Part shown: positions 12,547-24,520 of the stretch, piece after piece
Layout: each line of letters starts with the position of its first letter
Position numbering within the stretch: the first letter of the stretch is position 1
Assembly: GCF_021018895.1 (NCBI RefSeq)
Contig: NC_079365.1
Coordinates: forward strand, 20,696,001 to 20,760,000
DNA length: 64,000 bases
Source of the DNA: Seriola aureovittata
Taxonomy: Eukaryota; Chordata; Actinopteri; Carangiformes; Carangidae
Direction: 5' to 3'
Notes under the pieces: generated by a model
What the model was told of the DNA's origin: nothing
The model's database searches: none
Seen by the model: the letters and a program-made list of their open reading frames with translations, nothing else
Position numbers and translations under genes: made by a program

Positions 12547-12606
<60 letters not shown>
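12547..12606 (+). repeat. (AC)n microsatellite
   Basis: Thirty uninterrupted AC units, preceded by an interrupted CA-rich lead-in from about 12520. The apparent Cys-Val or Thr-His reading frames across it are artefacts. Confidence 0.98.
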
Positions 12607-12609
<3 letters not shown>

Positions 12610-13384
12610 GCCTGTGTTATATGATCCAGAAAGAGTGGGATAATGGAAAAGCCTGGGGGTGTGAGAGGATTGTGTCTTCTCCCTAGCTACAACTCTCCAC
12701 TGTCCGTTGCCTTACAATCCTTCAGACCACTCCACTGAAACCTTCAGCCAAGCTTCAAAACACTGCTCATTACAGCAGTGTTGCTGAAAAAAAAAAAAAA
12801 GTATTTAATCTGTTTTGTATCTACAGAGCGGGGCCTCCGTCGAGTACTGCTGAGATCATGTTAACCAATATCTTCTCATGCTGAATATGAATTTTAATAA
12901 ATTATAAATTACTTGATGGAAATCAGAATTCTGCATTTCATATCTGAGGGCACAGAGAAGCTTGTGTGATTCAGGGAGGAGATAGGAGATCAGGCTAGCC
13001 TCTGTTTCAGCCAGGGGCTATAACTGAATATTTCCTGCTCCGTGGATCCAACTCCTTTGGTGCCGTATATGGCGAGTTCATGATGACATGAAATTAGCCC
13101 ACTTCAATTAGTGCCACCATTAGTGGCTCATTAAACAGGTGTTGCCGTCCGTACATCCGAGACCACTGGGAAACGTCACAATGTATACACACAGATCAGC
13201 TCTGTGCACGGTGGAGACCCCTCTCTCCCCTTCTGTTATTTCTCTTCTCTTTCTATCTTTTTTTTTTGGTTTGTCTCTCTCTTTCTTTAATAGAGATAAA
13301 AAGAAAAACCTAACCCTCAATAAATCAGAATCAACATTAACCGCAACAATCCATACCAAAGCCCTGCAATATTCACACTGAATT
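12607..13384. other. Non-coding stretch with ATTA-rich patch
   Basis: No exon supported. Several ATTAG/CAATTAG/CATTAA cores cluster between about 13090 and 13135 in otherwise complex sequence, the same kind of pattern as at 4.0-4.1 kb. Regulatory function is only a possibility. Short T and A homopolymer runs are present near 12785 and 13259. Confidence 0.4.
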
Positions 13385-13685
13385 AGAGCTGCAACTAACG
13401 ATCATATTCATTATCGATTAATCGGCTGATTATCTCCTTAATTAACCATTTTGTCTACAAAATGTCAGAAAATAGTGAAATTGTCTGTTTCAATTTCCCA
13501 AAGCCCAAGGTGACATCTTCTTTGTCCGACCAACAGAAAAAATGAAGGAAATTCAGTTTACCACAGGCCTGACAAAGAAAAGTATCAAATCCTCACATTT
13601 GCGAAGCAGGAAGCAGCAAATATTTGACCTTACTGCTGAGGAAAATGACTGTTAACAGTTATTCATTCATTAAAATTGTTGAAAT
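13385..13685 (+). repeat. hAT-like MITE ('AGCTGCAACTAACGA' family), right end lost
   Basis: The copy opens with AGAGCTGCAACTAACGATC and continues with 'cattatcgattaatcggctg', 'aaaatgtcagaaaatagtga' and 'cccaaagcccaaggtgac'. This order matches a non-autonomous hAT-type repeat I know as abundant in percomorph fish. The matching right terminus is absent, so the copy is truncated or decayed. A shorter fragment of the same family lies at 5472-5600. It has no coding capacity. Confidence 0.65.
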
Positions 13686-14832
13686 GGCACATGAGTGGAG
13701 AATAAGCTCCACCGCTATTTACTTTGATGAAGCAATTTGTAATATTTGCATAGCAGCAGTGGATGGAAATGTGCATTAATGTGTGTTTCCTTTTGCTAAT
13801 TTTGCAAAGTGCTACATTTGGATGGAAACCTACCGCGTTAGGTTACATTGAACAAATGTATATTTATTTTGAGCTTTTATTTTTGCCACCACACAAGTTA
13901 GACAAAGCTACAAAAGTCCTAATCAAACAAAGTTTCTGTCCCTCAGTTTGCTGTGTGGCACTTGTATCGCGGCAGTACTCCTGTAATTTTACCAGATCAA
14001 AGTTTATACTTTTCAATTATAATTCTATAGCCCAACATCACATACAGTATCTCAGTAGACTTCACCCACTAGCCCATGAAGGCAAGGCATGGAAAAGGTC
14101 CCCAAAAGTACCTCATCATATAATGGAAAAATAGAGAAACCTTAGGTGAGGCAAATAGAAATCCCCCCCTTTTCTAACATTTGGAAGTGTTGTGAGACCT
14201 GTAGGTGGGAAAGTGCTTATTTTTAACAGTTAGTACAAATTCAATACACAAGGGATTTATAATTCAACAATGGGATTATCGTAAATCCATTACTAATATA
14301 TGACGTAATTAACCCAATAAAAGGAGTCCAAAGGTCCAGCGGAATGAATTCAGATTACACGATATTTAAGCAAATCAATGCATTTCCAAGGACAATATTA
14401 TAGATCACAATAGTTTCCACATGGCCTGTGTAAAACCTCACAGGTTTGCTCTCACTTAATATCTGGAATATTTGCACAAGCATGAAGCATTTGAAGTAAA
14501 TTTGTGAGCTGAGGCCACTTGAGAATGTGTTTGTTTGTGGTGTGTGGGTTGATTTGTTGATTTGTTGAAATATGGGCCACAGGTGAAGACATGACACGTC
14601 ATCATGTGGGATGAGAAGTTGAAGTGTTTTGGCTGGAACAAATGAAGACAGTGAAGGAGTCAAACTTGGTATGAGTGTGCATTAGCCAAGTGTTTTCAGT
14701 TGTATCTGGGCGTATTCAAAGATGATGTGCACATTCAAATTTATTTGAATAAATTACAAACCTGACTTAAAATTACAAGTCAAGTTACTTTTTAATTCTG
14801 GACCTGTTGTGTCTGATTTGTATGTACTGTAT
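13686..14832. other. Non-coding stretch, no gene recognised
   Basis: AT-rich sequence. The open frames near 13763-14134 (+) and 14355-14663 (-) have no recognisable domain and no flanking splice signals. Nothing else can be supported. Confidence 0.5.
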
Positions 14833-15086
14833 GTAGCCATCAGTGGTGGAAGGTAACTAAGTATATTTATTCAAGTACTCAAGTAGGCTATTTAAATACT
14901 ATTCAGGGACTTTTTCTTTACTTGAGTATTTCCATTTTTGCTACCTCGTATGAAAATAAGAGATTTCACGAAGTCTGAAAATATATAGGTCTAGTTATTT
15001 TCAGACATTTTAATGTGGAAAACTTACATATTATATCTTTAAGTAAAGGATCTGAATAAGCTACTTCCTCCACCACTGGTAGCCAT
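14833..15086 (+). mobile_element. hAT-type MITE with perfect 8-bp target-site duplication
   Basis: The element body is 14841-15078 (238 bp). It opens with CAGTGGTGGAAGGTAAC and closes with ...CCTCCACCACTG, giving a terminal inverted repeat of at least 10 bp (CAGTGGTGGA). It is bracketed by GTAGCCAT at 14833-14840 and again at 15079-15086. An exact 8-bp duplication with a CAGTGGTG-type terminus is the signature of the hAT superfamily. It encodes nothing, so it must have been moved by a transposase supplied in trans. A longer decayed relative lies at 41853-42340, and another is split by a Tc1 element at 53.8-55.4 kb. Confidence 0.85.
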
Positions 15087-16106
15087 TCCCAAAATAGTCC
15101 TCATACACATTGTCATTGTGACCATAAGTCACTCTGACTTACATACACTGGTAACATTTTGGCCTTCCTACACTTTTATTTGGAAATCTTTTTCTGTCGG
15201 GCACTTTATCATTATCTGGTTTCATCCCTGCAGTTTCACATTATTGGTGTTGAGATGCTCTTTAATATCAAACAGAAATGCTGAGCTGCATTAACACTTT
15301 TCATCTCAAACCTTGTTAACGGTCACTGCCTCACACATTTCATTAAACTGATGCCACAGCTTTAACAGGCAGCCTGCCCCTGTGTGAAAACAACTTGAAA
15401 TACAGGACGTTCATGTGGCAAATGAGACAGAAGTGAACCCACTGACTTCTCCAACTATCATACTTTGTTTTCAACAGAATCAAAAGTAATCTTGGTTTAA
15501 ACATTGTCAGATAAAACATAGAGCAGGTGTAAAGTACTGCGTAGTCTATTTGTACTTTGTTTGAGAAGGTGTGCTGAGTACCCAAGACATAGTACTGTGC
15601 TTTGTGTGGCACCTGTATGTCTCTCACGTACTCTTCCACCTCTCCTTTCCAATGTCTTATTTCTCTCTCACTTACACTTCTTGTTCCTTCACTTCCCCTG
15701 TGATTTCACATTAGCAAGTGAAACATGTAAGAGAAACATAACGCCATCAGGGTTTACGCTTTTCTTCAGTGTATCAAAAACAATATTCATTTTGATTGAT
15801 CGTATCTGCAAATGTTTTCATGCCGATTTTTGTCAGTTGGATATCCCATTTCCATATATTCCACTTTTGTGGAAAAGTAGAAGTTTTTGTTGGTTAAAGT
15901 AGAATTAAGGGTGAGCAATTAAAACCACTTAGGAATAGTCATTTTTAGAAAATATAGTTGTGAGCAGCTACTGTGACTAGGCCAAATAAAAATGTAATCA
16001 GTTTCTGACAAAATAATTTCATTACTTTACTAATACACAGCTGTGTCAAAGGTGCCATCCATCAACTCAAAATCTGCTTCACTCAAACAAAATGTCTTCT
16101 GTATTT
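15087..16106. other. Non-coding stretch, no gene recognised
   Basis: No exon or repeat could be supported. The 113-residue plus-strand frame at 15561-15902 and the 98-residue minus frame at 15343-15639 lack recognisable motifs. Confidence 0.5.
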
Positions 16107-16518
16107 AAAGGGGCTACTTGTAAAAGTTTTCTTGTGTTTTCTTGCCGGGAGCAGGTGGTGGTGATTGTCGCTTGACAAGAGCTTTGGTCATTGTTGCGCT
16201 TACAATACAAGAGGTTATAATAGCTGAGCAGCGCAACTTCTTCAAGGCAGATTGGAGACTCCAGTGAGATGGTATCGAAAAGTGACGAGACAAGCTGGGG
16301 CTAGCTGGTTAGCATGCTAACTTCAGTAGAAATAAAGATGTGATAGAGACAAGAGTTAACATTTCCATTGCTTTCCACTGCTAGAGACAGCACTTTGGGA
16401 GTAAAGAAATGAAGTTTGATGCTGAACTAAGAACATTTCTTCTAGACTGGCAAGGCAAACAACTATTAATGCTAAGATTGGCTATGTAGCAATAGCAAAA
16501 CTTATAAATAGCTCCTTT
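16107..16518 (+). mobile_element. MITE-like repeat family B, complete copy
   Basis: The copy starts AAAGGGGCTACTTGTAAAAG and ends ...AAATAGCTCCTTT. The reverse complement of the end (AAAGGAGCTATTTATAAG) matches the start, giving an imperfect terminal inverted repeat of about 18 bp in a 412-bp element. The interior is non-coding, with landmarks such as 'gttagcatgctaacttcagt' and 'aatgaagtttgatgctgaac'. A second copy sits in the opposite orientation at 29424-29700. The flanks read TTT on both sides, but no longer target duplication is clear, so the superfamily is unassigned. Confidence 0.65.
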
Positions 16519-17208
16519 AAAAAATGTAGCAACAGAAAACAAGACCTTACGGTTTACCAGGAAGACAGATTAAGATTTTGAGGTGTTTACTGACCATAAA
16601 CAACTAGTTTAGCTTTGATGACTTTATAGAGCAGTCCTGAAGTTGCCCCTGAAGTCACATTCCCACAGTTCACACACCCTTCAACTGACAACAAAACCCA
16701 TTTGCCTCCTGACGTTACCAGAGGGCATATTCCTGCTCTTTTGCTGCAGGCTAGCTGCCTCACCTCACCTCCAGCCCCCGACAAAGCTAACACATCCCAC
16801 ATCTGTCCTTTGAACGCACACAAATGAACAAACCTACCATCCAACTGCTCGTGGGACAGCAAAATAGCAGACCACACCAAAAAAAAAACACAGTACTCAG
16901 GGAATAAAGTTGTCTGTGGCTACAACAGATTTCCAGCAACTGGATTCCAGAGAGGCCACGTTTGAGATCAGTGTAGAGCCGAAGGGAAATAAAAGTGAAT
17001 GGAGGGAGGTGTTACACAAAGCCGGGGTTGGCCCTAAACTCTCACTATACAAGTTGCATAAGGCCCAGAAAATTACACAAGGGCCTCTTGCTTTGTTTCA
17101 AAGCAGGTGTCAATGTTTACAACTTCGAAGACAGGATGAAGGGTAACTCTCCTTCTTGTCAAACACCCGGAGCAGCAATTAAGTGAACTTGTTCTCTCAT
17201 CTCCAAAG
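16519..17208. other. Non-coding stretch, no gene recognised
   Basis: No repeat signature and no supported exon. Short frames on both strands overlap each other without family resemblance. Confidence 0.45.
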
Positions 17209-17580
17209 TTGATGTCAGCAAATAACAGTAACTTTAAGCTGATATGCATCTCTCTCACTCATTTGTCTGTCCGTAGCTGGGCAATGCCTCTCTTGCTTTT
17301 GTCTGTGTCTGGCTTATCAGCCGCTTCCAGGGCTGTGTTCTGTGACTTTGTACCTGACAAAAGTGAGAAGAATGAAATACAGCTATTTATTATGTTTGAT
17401 AAACGCCAACAGGCAACTGTGTTTGTAAACTGCAGCTCGGAAAAGATAACTGCTCTCTGCATTAACGTGTTGATATGCACGTGCAAGACATCCGTGGAGA
17501 CCAGTCCAGACATGATGGCACTTCTCAAAGGTGCACATAATTTTAAAACACCCTCTAGTTTTGCAGTTGTTTAGTTACAA
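17209..17580. other. Unique, exon-like or conserved-noncoding-like block
   Basis: A 121-codon open frame on the plus strand (17209-17574) and an 89-codon frame on the minus strand (17259-17528) overlap. The composition is balanced, with no low-complexity or repeat motif. The plus translation has a hydrophobic segment around residues 24-40 but no family I recognise. No clean acceptor and donor pair brackets it in a consistent frame. Conserved non-coding DNA is as likely as an unknown exon. Confidence 0.25.
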
Positions 17581-19290
17581 CTCTGGACTAATGCAAGATA
17601 GCAAGCAATGGATTGTCATTGACTGTTGATTAAATATTGAATTTTAAATGTTGATTAGCTGAACATACTGAGCAATATGGATGCACATCTCTGAAATAAA
17701 TAATAACCATTAAGTATTCAGCCGATTTGCACTACTATGGACTGTGATCTGCTCACGTCACATACTTCTTACATTTGCACAAAAGTTCTCCTGGATATAA
17801 ATCCTTAATACAGAAAAGTGACATATGATTGTCATTTTTTGGAGAGGAGGTTTCTAGATATGCGTAATTCTCTGATTTATTCTCGTTTGCAAATACGTTA
17901 CAGCTACCTAGTTTATTTCTTTCTCCATTATCACCATCTCTCACCACCTCTCAGCAGTAGAGATGTATACTGTATATTCCTCTTGCTGTATTTCAGCCTG
18001 CTGTCGTCCCGTCTTCACTTCCTGTCATTCTGATCCCTTTTTAACATGTCAGACTGTGGATCTGCTCCCCAGGGAGGCCAATGCTACCACCAGGCTCCAG
18101 GGGAATCTGAATACTGAGCAAAATGCCTGAATAACAGGTGATGTGGACGCAGGGAAAGGGTAGAAAGATGAGTGGTAAGAGGCTCGTGTGAGGAGTGAAA
18201 GAAACCAGAGTGAGGCTGGGGTGGAGGGAAAAAGAAGGCATGACTTGTAACACCTTTGGAAATATAGACACAGAAACCGGGAGGAGAGCTGCTGGATGAT
18301 TGTTTTAAAGGGAATGGCTTCTAATAAGCTCCCAGATTGCCATGTAAAAGTGGAACCCAGCTCTGTGCTGATAGGAAGCCAACAAGGAGCTCATTAAGAG
18401 CCACAACTCATCCCTGTTAACCTGCCATCTCCTTCCATACCGTGTTCCATCCACATCTCGAAATGAAGGACAGGACCTGTGCATTGCATCCCACTTTGGA
18501 CATTGCATGCTAATGAACTGTATGCATGCAGTGAGGGGGTGTTTGAGCTGAGGGTTGTTGGTGGGTTGGTGCTGTCTTTGTGTGCAAGTCCTTGCTCTGT
18601 ACAAAGGCTGCACTGTTAGCAACAAAAGCTTTCACATTTTAAATAAGCTTCCATCTCAGGTCAGTCATGATAGATTCGTGGTCCGTGCAGTGTGGCGCTT
18701 TGCCAATGACATGCACACTGCACTGACTGCAGTGTTACAGGAAGAAGCTGATGACTGACTGTAGCAATTAGTTTTAAAAGAGGAACAAAAATAAGATTTC
18801 GTTCTAAATACAAATGACGATTTTTTTCCTTACTTTCCTTCTTTCTAAATGGTGTGTACAGTTCATGGTGTAAAAAACGTCTTCTCCAGTCAAAGGCTTC
18901 TTTCCGCTCGTGGCTTGCAAACACATTTAATTGCTTGTACCATATGATGTTGAGGGCTCAAAGCCTTTGTTGTAAATAGTGAGAAGACAAACACTGGACC
19001 ATCATTAGTTGCATTTTCTGTCATAAATGTGCAGTGGGTGTTTTTTTCTTTTCAACCACAATACATCAGGCAGCCAAGGGCCCTTTACACAGAAGTTGTT
19101 ATTACGTAGACCTTTGAGCCAGTACGCTGTCATGCAGAGGTCAAAGCTGCTGTTCTGAAGCTGTTGATTAGTTCTACCAGAAGACAGAGTGACCAACTAT
19201 TGTTACATGAACTCTTAACTTTTGTCTGTTCCACTTTCTTTCCTTACTTTTCAAATGTAATGATAGTATTTGTTTGTATATTCACTGAGT
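17581..19290. other. Non-coding stretch, no gene recognised
   Basis: No supported exon. The segment near 18305-18440, around 'ctcattaagagccacaactc', is unique and complex and could be conserved non-coding DNA. The rest is ordinary intergenic sequence with short shadow frames. Confidence 0.45.
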
Positions 19291-19291
19291 A

Positions 19292-19343
<52 letters not shown>
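19291..19343. repeat. (TG)n-(TA)n microsatellite flanking a Tc1 remnant
   Basis: A few TG units (19292-19300) run into about 21 TA units ending at 19343, directly against the left side of the Tc1 remnant. Tc1/mariner elements insert at TA, so a TA tract is a natural landing site. It could also have grown from the element's own terminus. Confidence 0.95.
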
Positions 19344-19346
<3 letters not shown>

Positions 19347-20215
19347 GTGGTCACTAATCTACCTAAATCACAACTTGGAGGATCAAAAGACCACCTTAGT
19401 AAGTGTGGCACTTTGTCTGAATTTAGGTTCACAAGTAAGTGCTCAAAACTTGAGGTGAGTTGCTCTCCACTGCTCAAAATGACTCGTTGTTCAGTTTAGT
19501 GCATAAATCTGTGCAGAAACAGGTCAGGAGCTTGAGTATTTCTGCGACTATTGATCTCCTGGGACTTTCACACACAACAGTCTGTGGAGTTTGCGCAGAG
19601 TGGTGCAAAAAAACGAAAATGCGGATTGGCTTCAACAACAGGACACTATGTTGGGCTCCACTCCTGTCAGACAAGAACAGAAATCCCCAAAACTGACAGT
19701 TGAAGACTTAAAAAAAAAAAAACGTTGCTTGGTCTGATGAATCCCGATTTCTGCTGAGGCACGCAGGTGGTAGGGTCAGAGTTTGACATCAACAGCATGA
19801 ATCCACGGACCCATCCTGCCTTGTGTCAACAGTCCAGGCTGGTGGCGGTGGTGCGATGGTGTGGGGGTTGTTTCCTTGGTAAACTTGAGGGCTCTTAATA
19901 CCAATAAATCATCGGTTAAGTGTCACAGCCTATCTGAGTGTTGTTGCTGACCATGTGCATCCCATTATGGCCACAATTTGGCATCCTCAAATGGCCAGAA
20001 TGATAATGCACCATGTCACACAGCAAAAGTCATCTCAAACTGGTTTCATAAACATGACAATTGAGTTCAGTGAACTTCAGCGGCTTCCCCAGTCCCCAGT
20101 CTGAATCCAGCGGAACAACTTTGGGATGAGGTAGAACCAGAGATTGGCAGCAGAGAATGTGCAGCTGACAAACCCGCAGAAATTATGTGATGCCTTTATT
20201 TTTGACAGCAACTGC
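19344..20215 (+). mobile_element. Dead Tc1/mariner transposon with transposase remnant
   Basis: The plus strand translates, across frameshifts and stops, into recognisable Tc1 transposase blocks in the right order. First comes a helix-turn-helix segment (19530-19610) with SISATIDLLGLSHTTV and EWCKK. WSDESRF follows at 19730-19750, carrying the first catalytic Asp region. A glycine-rich AGGGGAMVWG stretch lies near 19838-19867, then NDNAPCHTAK with the second Asp near 19999-20028, and NPAEQLWDE near 20104-20130 with the final acidic residue. In-frame stops between the second and third blocks and indels between reading segments make it a pseudogene. No clear terminal inverted repeats remain, and (TA)n tracts lie on both sides. 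Confidence 0.85.
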
Positions 20216-20438
20216 ACAGCACTGGATAGTGATGGGAAAGGCAGGGTAAAGACAGGGGATGACGTCCAGGTGAGCTAGCGGTGTGCCCCTTACATACAAA
20301 ATATAGAGATAAACTTCTGCCACTACTAAAAAATTGGACATGCAAAAAAACCATACAATAATAGAAACAGCGTAGCCAGTTGTAAAATATATATTAACTT
20401 CAGTAGGAAGAGCGACACATTCACCTGAGCTATGACAC

Positions 20439-20469
20439 TATATATATATATATATACAGTATATATACA

Positions 20470-20506
<37 letters not shown>
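20439..20506. repeat. Interrupted (TA)n microsatellite
   Basis: About 68 bp of TA dinucleotides, broken twice by CAG (near 20457 and 20468). Long TA tracts are self-complementary and can extrude as cruciforms. This tract lies about 220 bp right of the Tc1 remnant. Confidence 0.95.
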
Positions 20507-20508
<2 letters not shown>

Positions 20509-22704
20509 GAAAAATAGTAGCTATATTCGCTCTTAGTAAACAATTCAACAAAATGAGAATCAAAAAAAGTAATTAATTTGGACAATAGAGAAATCAAAAC
20601 GTCATAGTTAGTCCCTGAGATGAAGAAGATGAAGCTATTTTACAGTTTATGCAGCTCCACACATTCCTGTTCATGATTAAATATAGCGTCAGCCTGCTCT
20701 ATGTTGTAGTAAAGAAAGGGTATCGCTCGGCACTTTCAGAAATCCTCTGAAAGTTCAACCAGCTTAACGTTCAGCAAAAATACCAAAACTTTATAAAGGT
20801 TTCAAACAAATGATTTTACCACATCAGTCATGGCTCAGCGTTCATTGTCATGTTTTGTCAAACCAGAGATGGTATCGTGTTGGCTTTGAGCACCATGTTT
20901 TGGCAGGACAGATATGTAGATTAGAGTTATTGAACATGACATCTACTCGACCACAGCAAAGTAAACTGAAATAACAAAAGCCCTGCAGTTTGTATGAATA
21001 GTACATTTAAACTGTAGAAAAAAACAGGTTAAAAATAGTCTCTTTCCTCCTCGCCTGAAGAGTAATAATGAGGGCCAGGTTGGCACCTAGACTTGCTTCT
21101 AGCTGGAAGCCTACAGGAGAGGTTCACACTAATCAGTCTGGTGTGAAGGTATTAGCCTTGCCTGTCTGCTTGGATCACCTCATTAAACACCTGACCTGAT
21201 TGGTGCCACCAACCAGAGCCTTCAGTCCCTCAGCTTGGTCTTCCTCTGGTCTGAATGGCCCCAACCACATCAGTTCCCTGGGCACCATTCTCGATCTCAT
21301 TAGTCCCAAGGAGTTGCTTCCTGTAGTGGACGGACACATTCCTCCGAAGTGCCCTTGAGCAGTACTATACAGAGCCTTGTTTTCAGATGCAACATGTGTT
21401 TGTAAGTGCCAATGCAGCATAGTTTTATTGCAAGGGTCTTAATGAAAGATAAAAAATTATGCATAACTGAATTAAAATGGTTTTCTACACACAAACTCGT
21501 TCAGACACAGAGCGTATCCGTCACTGAATACTTAAACCTAGCAGTGTAGAGAAATGAATCATGCTTCTTTAATGGAACAGTTGCACATGACAAAGTAAAA
21601 TTCACAGACTGGGATCAGCTGATTGTGAACAAAAACTGAATTGAACACAACATGCACAGTGTAAGCTCTTGGTGCACTGTCCTTATACTCCCTGAAGAAA
21701 CCATCATCTCCGGTGAAAAGGTTTAATTAAAATTTAAGAAATCTGTGGGCGAGTGATCATCACTTTCAAGCTCAGCAACTTAAAGGTCTTTGTGTCTGGA
21801 TCTTGTACAGACAAATTTTCACCTCGGCTGTCATTTTGTAGTCGTGACCTCAGGACACCACTAATAATCTCTGGCCACCCAGACTACAACGTGCTCCCCT
21901 TCTGTGATGGGGAATGTTTCCACTTCGATTAAGATGACCAAGATCTCAGCAGCAGCACCAGGATGCCCTTGTCATCTTGATCGAGGCAAGAGGTGAAAAT
22001 GAAGAGCACAGACATGGCAGGGCATCACCAGTGAAGATATCAAGGGTCCGGTGAAGTCTGTGTGTCTGTGTGAAAAGGTCTTAGAACAAATAATAAATAT
22101 TATAAGTAGAAAATGTATCCAGACTGTCCATTGTAAACAACCACCACAGTTTACAGACCAACTTCCTGGTTCAACTTTGACCGGGTTTCCTGTGCAATGA
22201 AGGATTATTAGAGACATATTTTGCTGCACTCACTTTCAGTTTTCCTAGAAAGTGTTAGAAAGTGTGGTTAAACTGTCTGATTGTTGACTGCTCATTCCTT
22301 GCCCTGTCAGTGTTTCCTGAGAGCAAACACAGAAATACAATGTTATCATAACTGATAGAAAAGATGGGCAAATAAGACGGAGAGGCAAAAGAAAAATCAT
22401 GACTCAGCACTGCTGTTAGATAAGCAGACAGAAGTACTGCATGCATAGTCCATGCATTAGCCTTAAAAGCAAAAATGTAGCCTCTTCTGTGCTAGTAATG
22501 CAAAGCTACATGAGATACATAATCTTTTTGATGTGGAAATGGGTGTAATTGTGTGATTTAAGAGTTTGGAGTGAATATGATGGGAAAGAACAGAGCAAAC
22601 ACAATGGCAGCCAAGCTCCAGTGGAGGACAAACAAAGAGGGAACTTTCAACCTCTTACAAAATGGTACAATCTAAAGGGAATAAAAATAAGTGCAATCTT
22701 TGCA
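20507..22704. other. Non-coding stretch, no gene recognised
   Basis: No exon, RNA gene or definable repeat. Open frames near 21175-21494 and 21972-22229 are short and unlike known families. The sequence is otherwise complex and AT-rich. Confidence 0.5.
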
Positions 22705-22722
22705 CCCCCCCCCCCCCCCCCC
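22705..22722 (+). repeat. C18 homopolymer
   Basis: Eighteen consecutive C residues. Long poly-C/poly-G runs are much rarer than poly-A/T in vertebrate DNA and are prone to length error in sequencing. Confidence 0.95.
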
Positions 22723-23341
22723 ATATGGCTGCTATGGGGAACTGAGTATTTGCTTTAACAGCATGGCGGATCAGGAGTCAAGTGGCTGGATTTATTTGTT
22801 GGAGTGCAGAAGGAGTGCTCAAAGTTAGGAATGCCAGAGAGAGCGGGAGGAGGGGGAATGCATGTCAGAGGATAAAGAGAATGGCAAGCCGTAGGAGGTG
22901 AGAGGTAGATAAGCCCAGAGAGAAAAGAGACAGACAGAAAGAGAGCAAGAGTAAAAACAGCTAGTAAGAGGACGAGTGAGAGGGAGAGAGAGAGGCTTCA
23001 GCTCCCAGCGCTCTCAGACAGGCACTCTTCCCCAGAGACTTCTTATCTACAGGGGGCATCTTTGACTTGATAATCCTGCTCTGTGTCACCTATACCACCC
23101 TGAATTCCCCACACACACTCACACCCCTCCACCTCTGCGCCCCTGCCCAGTGCCCAGGGGAATGAAGAGCTACCTGTCACTGCGCCTATACCTCCAGGCA
23201 ACTTGTGGGGCAAGGTTGGGGGTGGGGGGATGGGGGGAGGCCTGACTAAGAAGTCACCTTTCGGGGATATGAATCTTAATAAGGTGGGGATGAAGGGGGA
23301 GGTAGAGGAGGTGGAAGCAGATGCATTCTGCTGCTGTTACA

Positions 23342-23344
<3 letters not shown>
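22723..23344. other. Purine-rich non-coding stretch
   Basis: From about 22800 to 23000 the plus strand is dominated by GA-type words (gagaga, gagcggg, aaagag). A G-rich patch lies near 23208-23240. No coding feature is supported. Confidence 0.6.

Positions 23345-23418
<74 letters not shown>
23345..23418 (+). repeat. (TG)37 microsatellite
   Basis: Uninterrupted TG dinucleotides over 74 bp. Apparent Cys-Val and Thr-His frames over it are artefacts. Confidence 0.98.
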
Positions 23419-23419
<1 letters not shown>

Positions 23420-24035
23420 CAGATGGGGAGTTGTGGAGTGCTGACAGGCCCTCTATGCTTTCCTGGCTGCCAGATTATTTTTGGTAATTTATAACCATTG
23501 TTGCTTAAAGGGGCTTTTATTTTCAACGGTTACTCATACAACAACACCCCAACAACAGCAGTGCAACCGGCTCCAGTAGACTGCGACTCCAGCTATCTGT
23601 GCGTTTATGCTTCCTGTGTTTTGGTCTTGTGTTTGTGTTTGTATGGTAGAGCACTGAGGGCAGGGGTGCTTTCACTCAAAGAAATGATTCTTTGTGAGAA
23701 GCTGCCCAGATAAACAAAGGAACTGTGTATGTGAATATAGAACATAAAGGCCAATGACTTGTTTGCTCGTGATCACTGTTGTTTGTGGAGCATGGAGTTA
23801 GTTCACTGAAGTCACTCTTAAGTTGGCACCAGCTGCTAAAGTCATGCATCAGTGTCACTGGCTTATTTGTCAGCCGCTTGGCTACCAGCTTACTATTAAC
23901 ATCAATTTGCAATCACACAGATGTACAGTGCCGCTATTATAACGACACACTTCTCACTGTGTCTCTGCTGATGGTAGCAGCACTGCTTCCTCACCACCCC
24001 AACCTCCTCATATATGCTCAGCCTGTGGTATTGCT
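23419..24035. other. Non-coding stretch, no gene recognised
   Basis: No supported exon or repeat. The short overlapping frames on both strands have no family resemblance. Confidence 0.5.
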
Positions 24036-24315
24036 GATTTAAAGCTACAGTATGAAACTTTTGTTGAGTTTTTTCTTTTTTTTTTGTAAAAATATGCTCC
24101 AAAATGGATCTCAATGTGAAGAGATGCAGTCAAATGCTTCTGTGAGCCAAACTCATCGAACAGCCTGACAGAACTGGAGTTTTTAGCAAGCCTCATCCTT
24201 CTAACCAATCGGCGAAGACCAAAGTCAGGGGTGGCTGTCAATCAATACACGAACCTGCTTCTAGTCAACTCCCGCTCTCATCGAGGTTTCAAGCTTTTGT
24301 TATCAGCTGGAGGAT
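24036..24315. repeat. Probable decayed MITE-like repeat
   Basis: The block opens with TTTAAAGCTACAGTATGAAAC, less one base (starts AAAGCTACAGTATGAAAC), followed by a T-rich patch. The landmarks 'ctaaccaatcggcgaagacc' and 'ggctgtcaatcaa' recur in fish interspersed repeats as I remember them. No right terminus or duplication was found, so the limits are approximate. Confidence 0.35.
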
Positions 24316-24520
24316 GTCACTATGGCTGACTCTCAGGCTAGCAAGCTCCCGAGTCCTGCAATAGCTAAGACGGCAAACACGATGAGGATGTAGGGGAAGG
24401 GCTGGGCGGAGCGTGATGGAGCAGAGAGAGGGAGGGGTGGGAGGAGTGAGTGTTTTGTTGTGAAGACTTATGCTAGTTTTCCTTCGCTTTCCAGAGCTCG
24501 CATATTGTAGTTTTTTTTTT

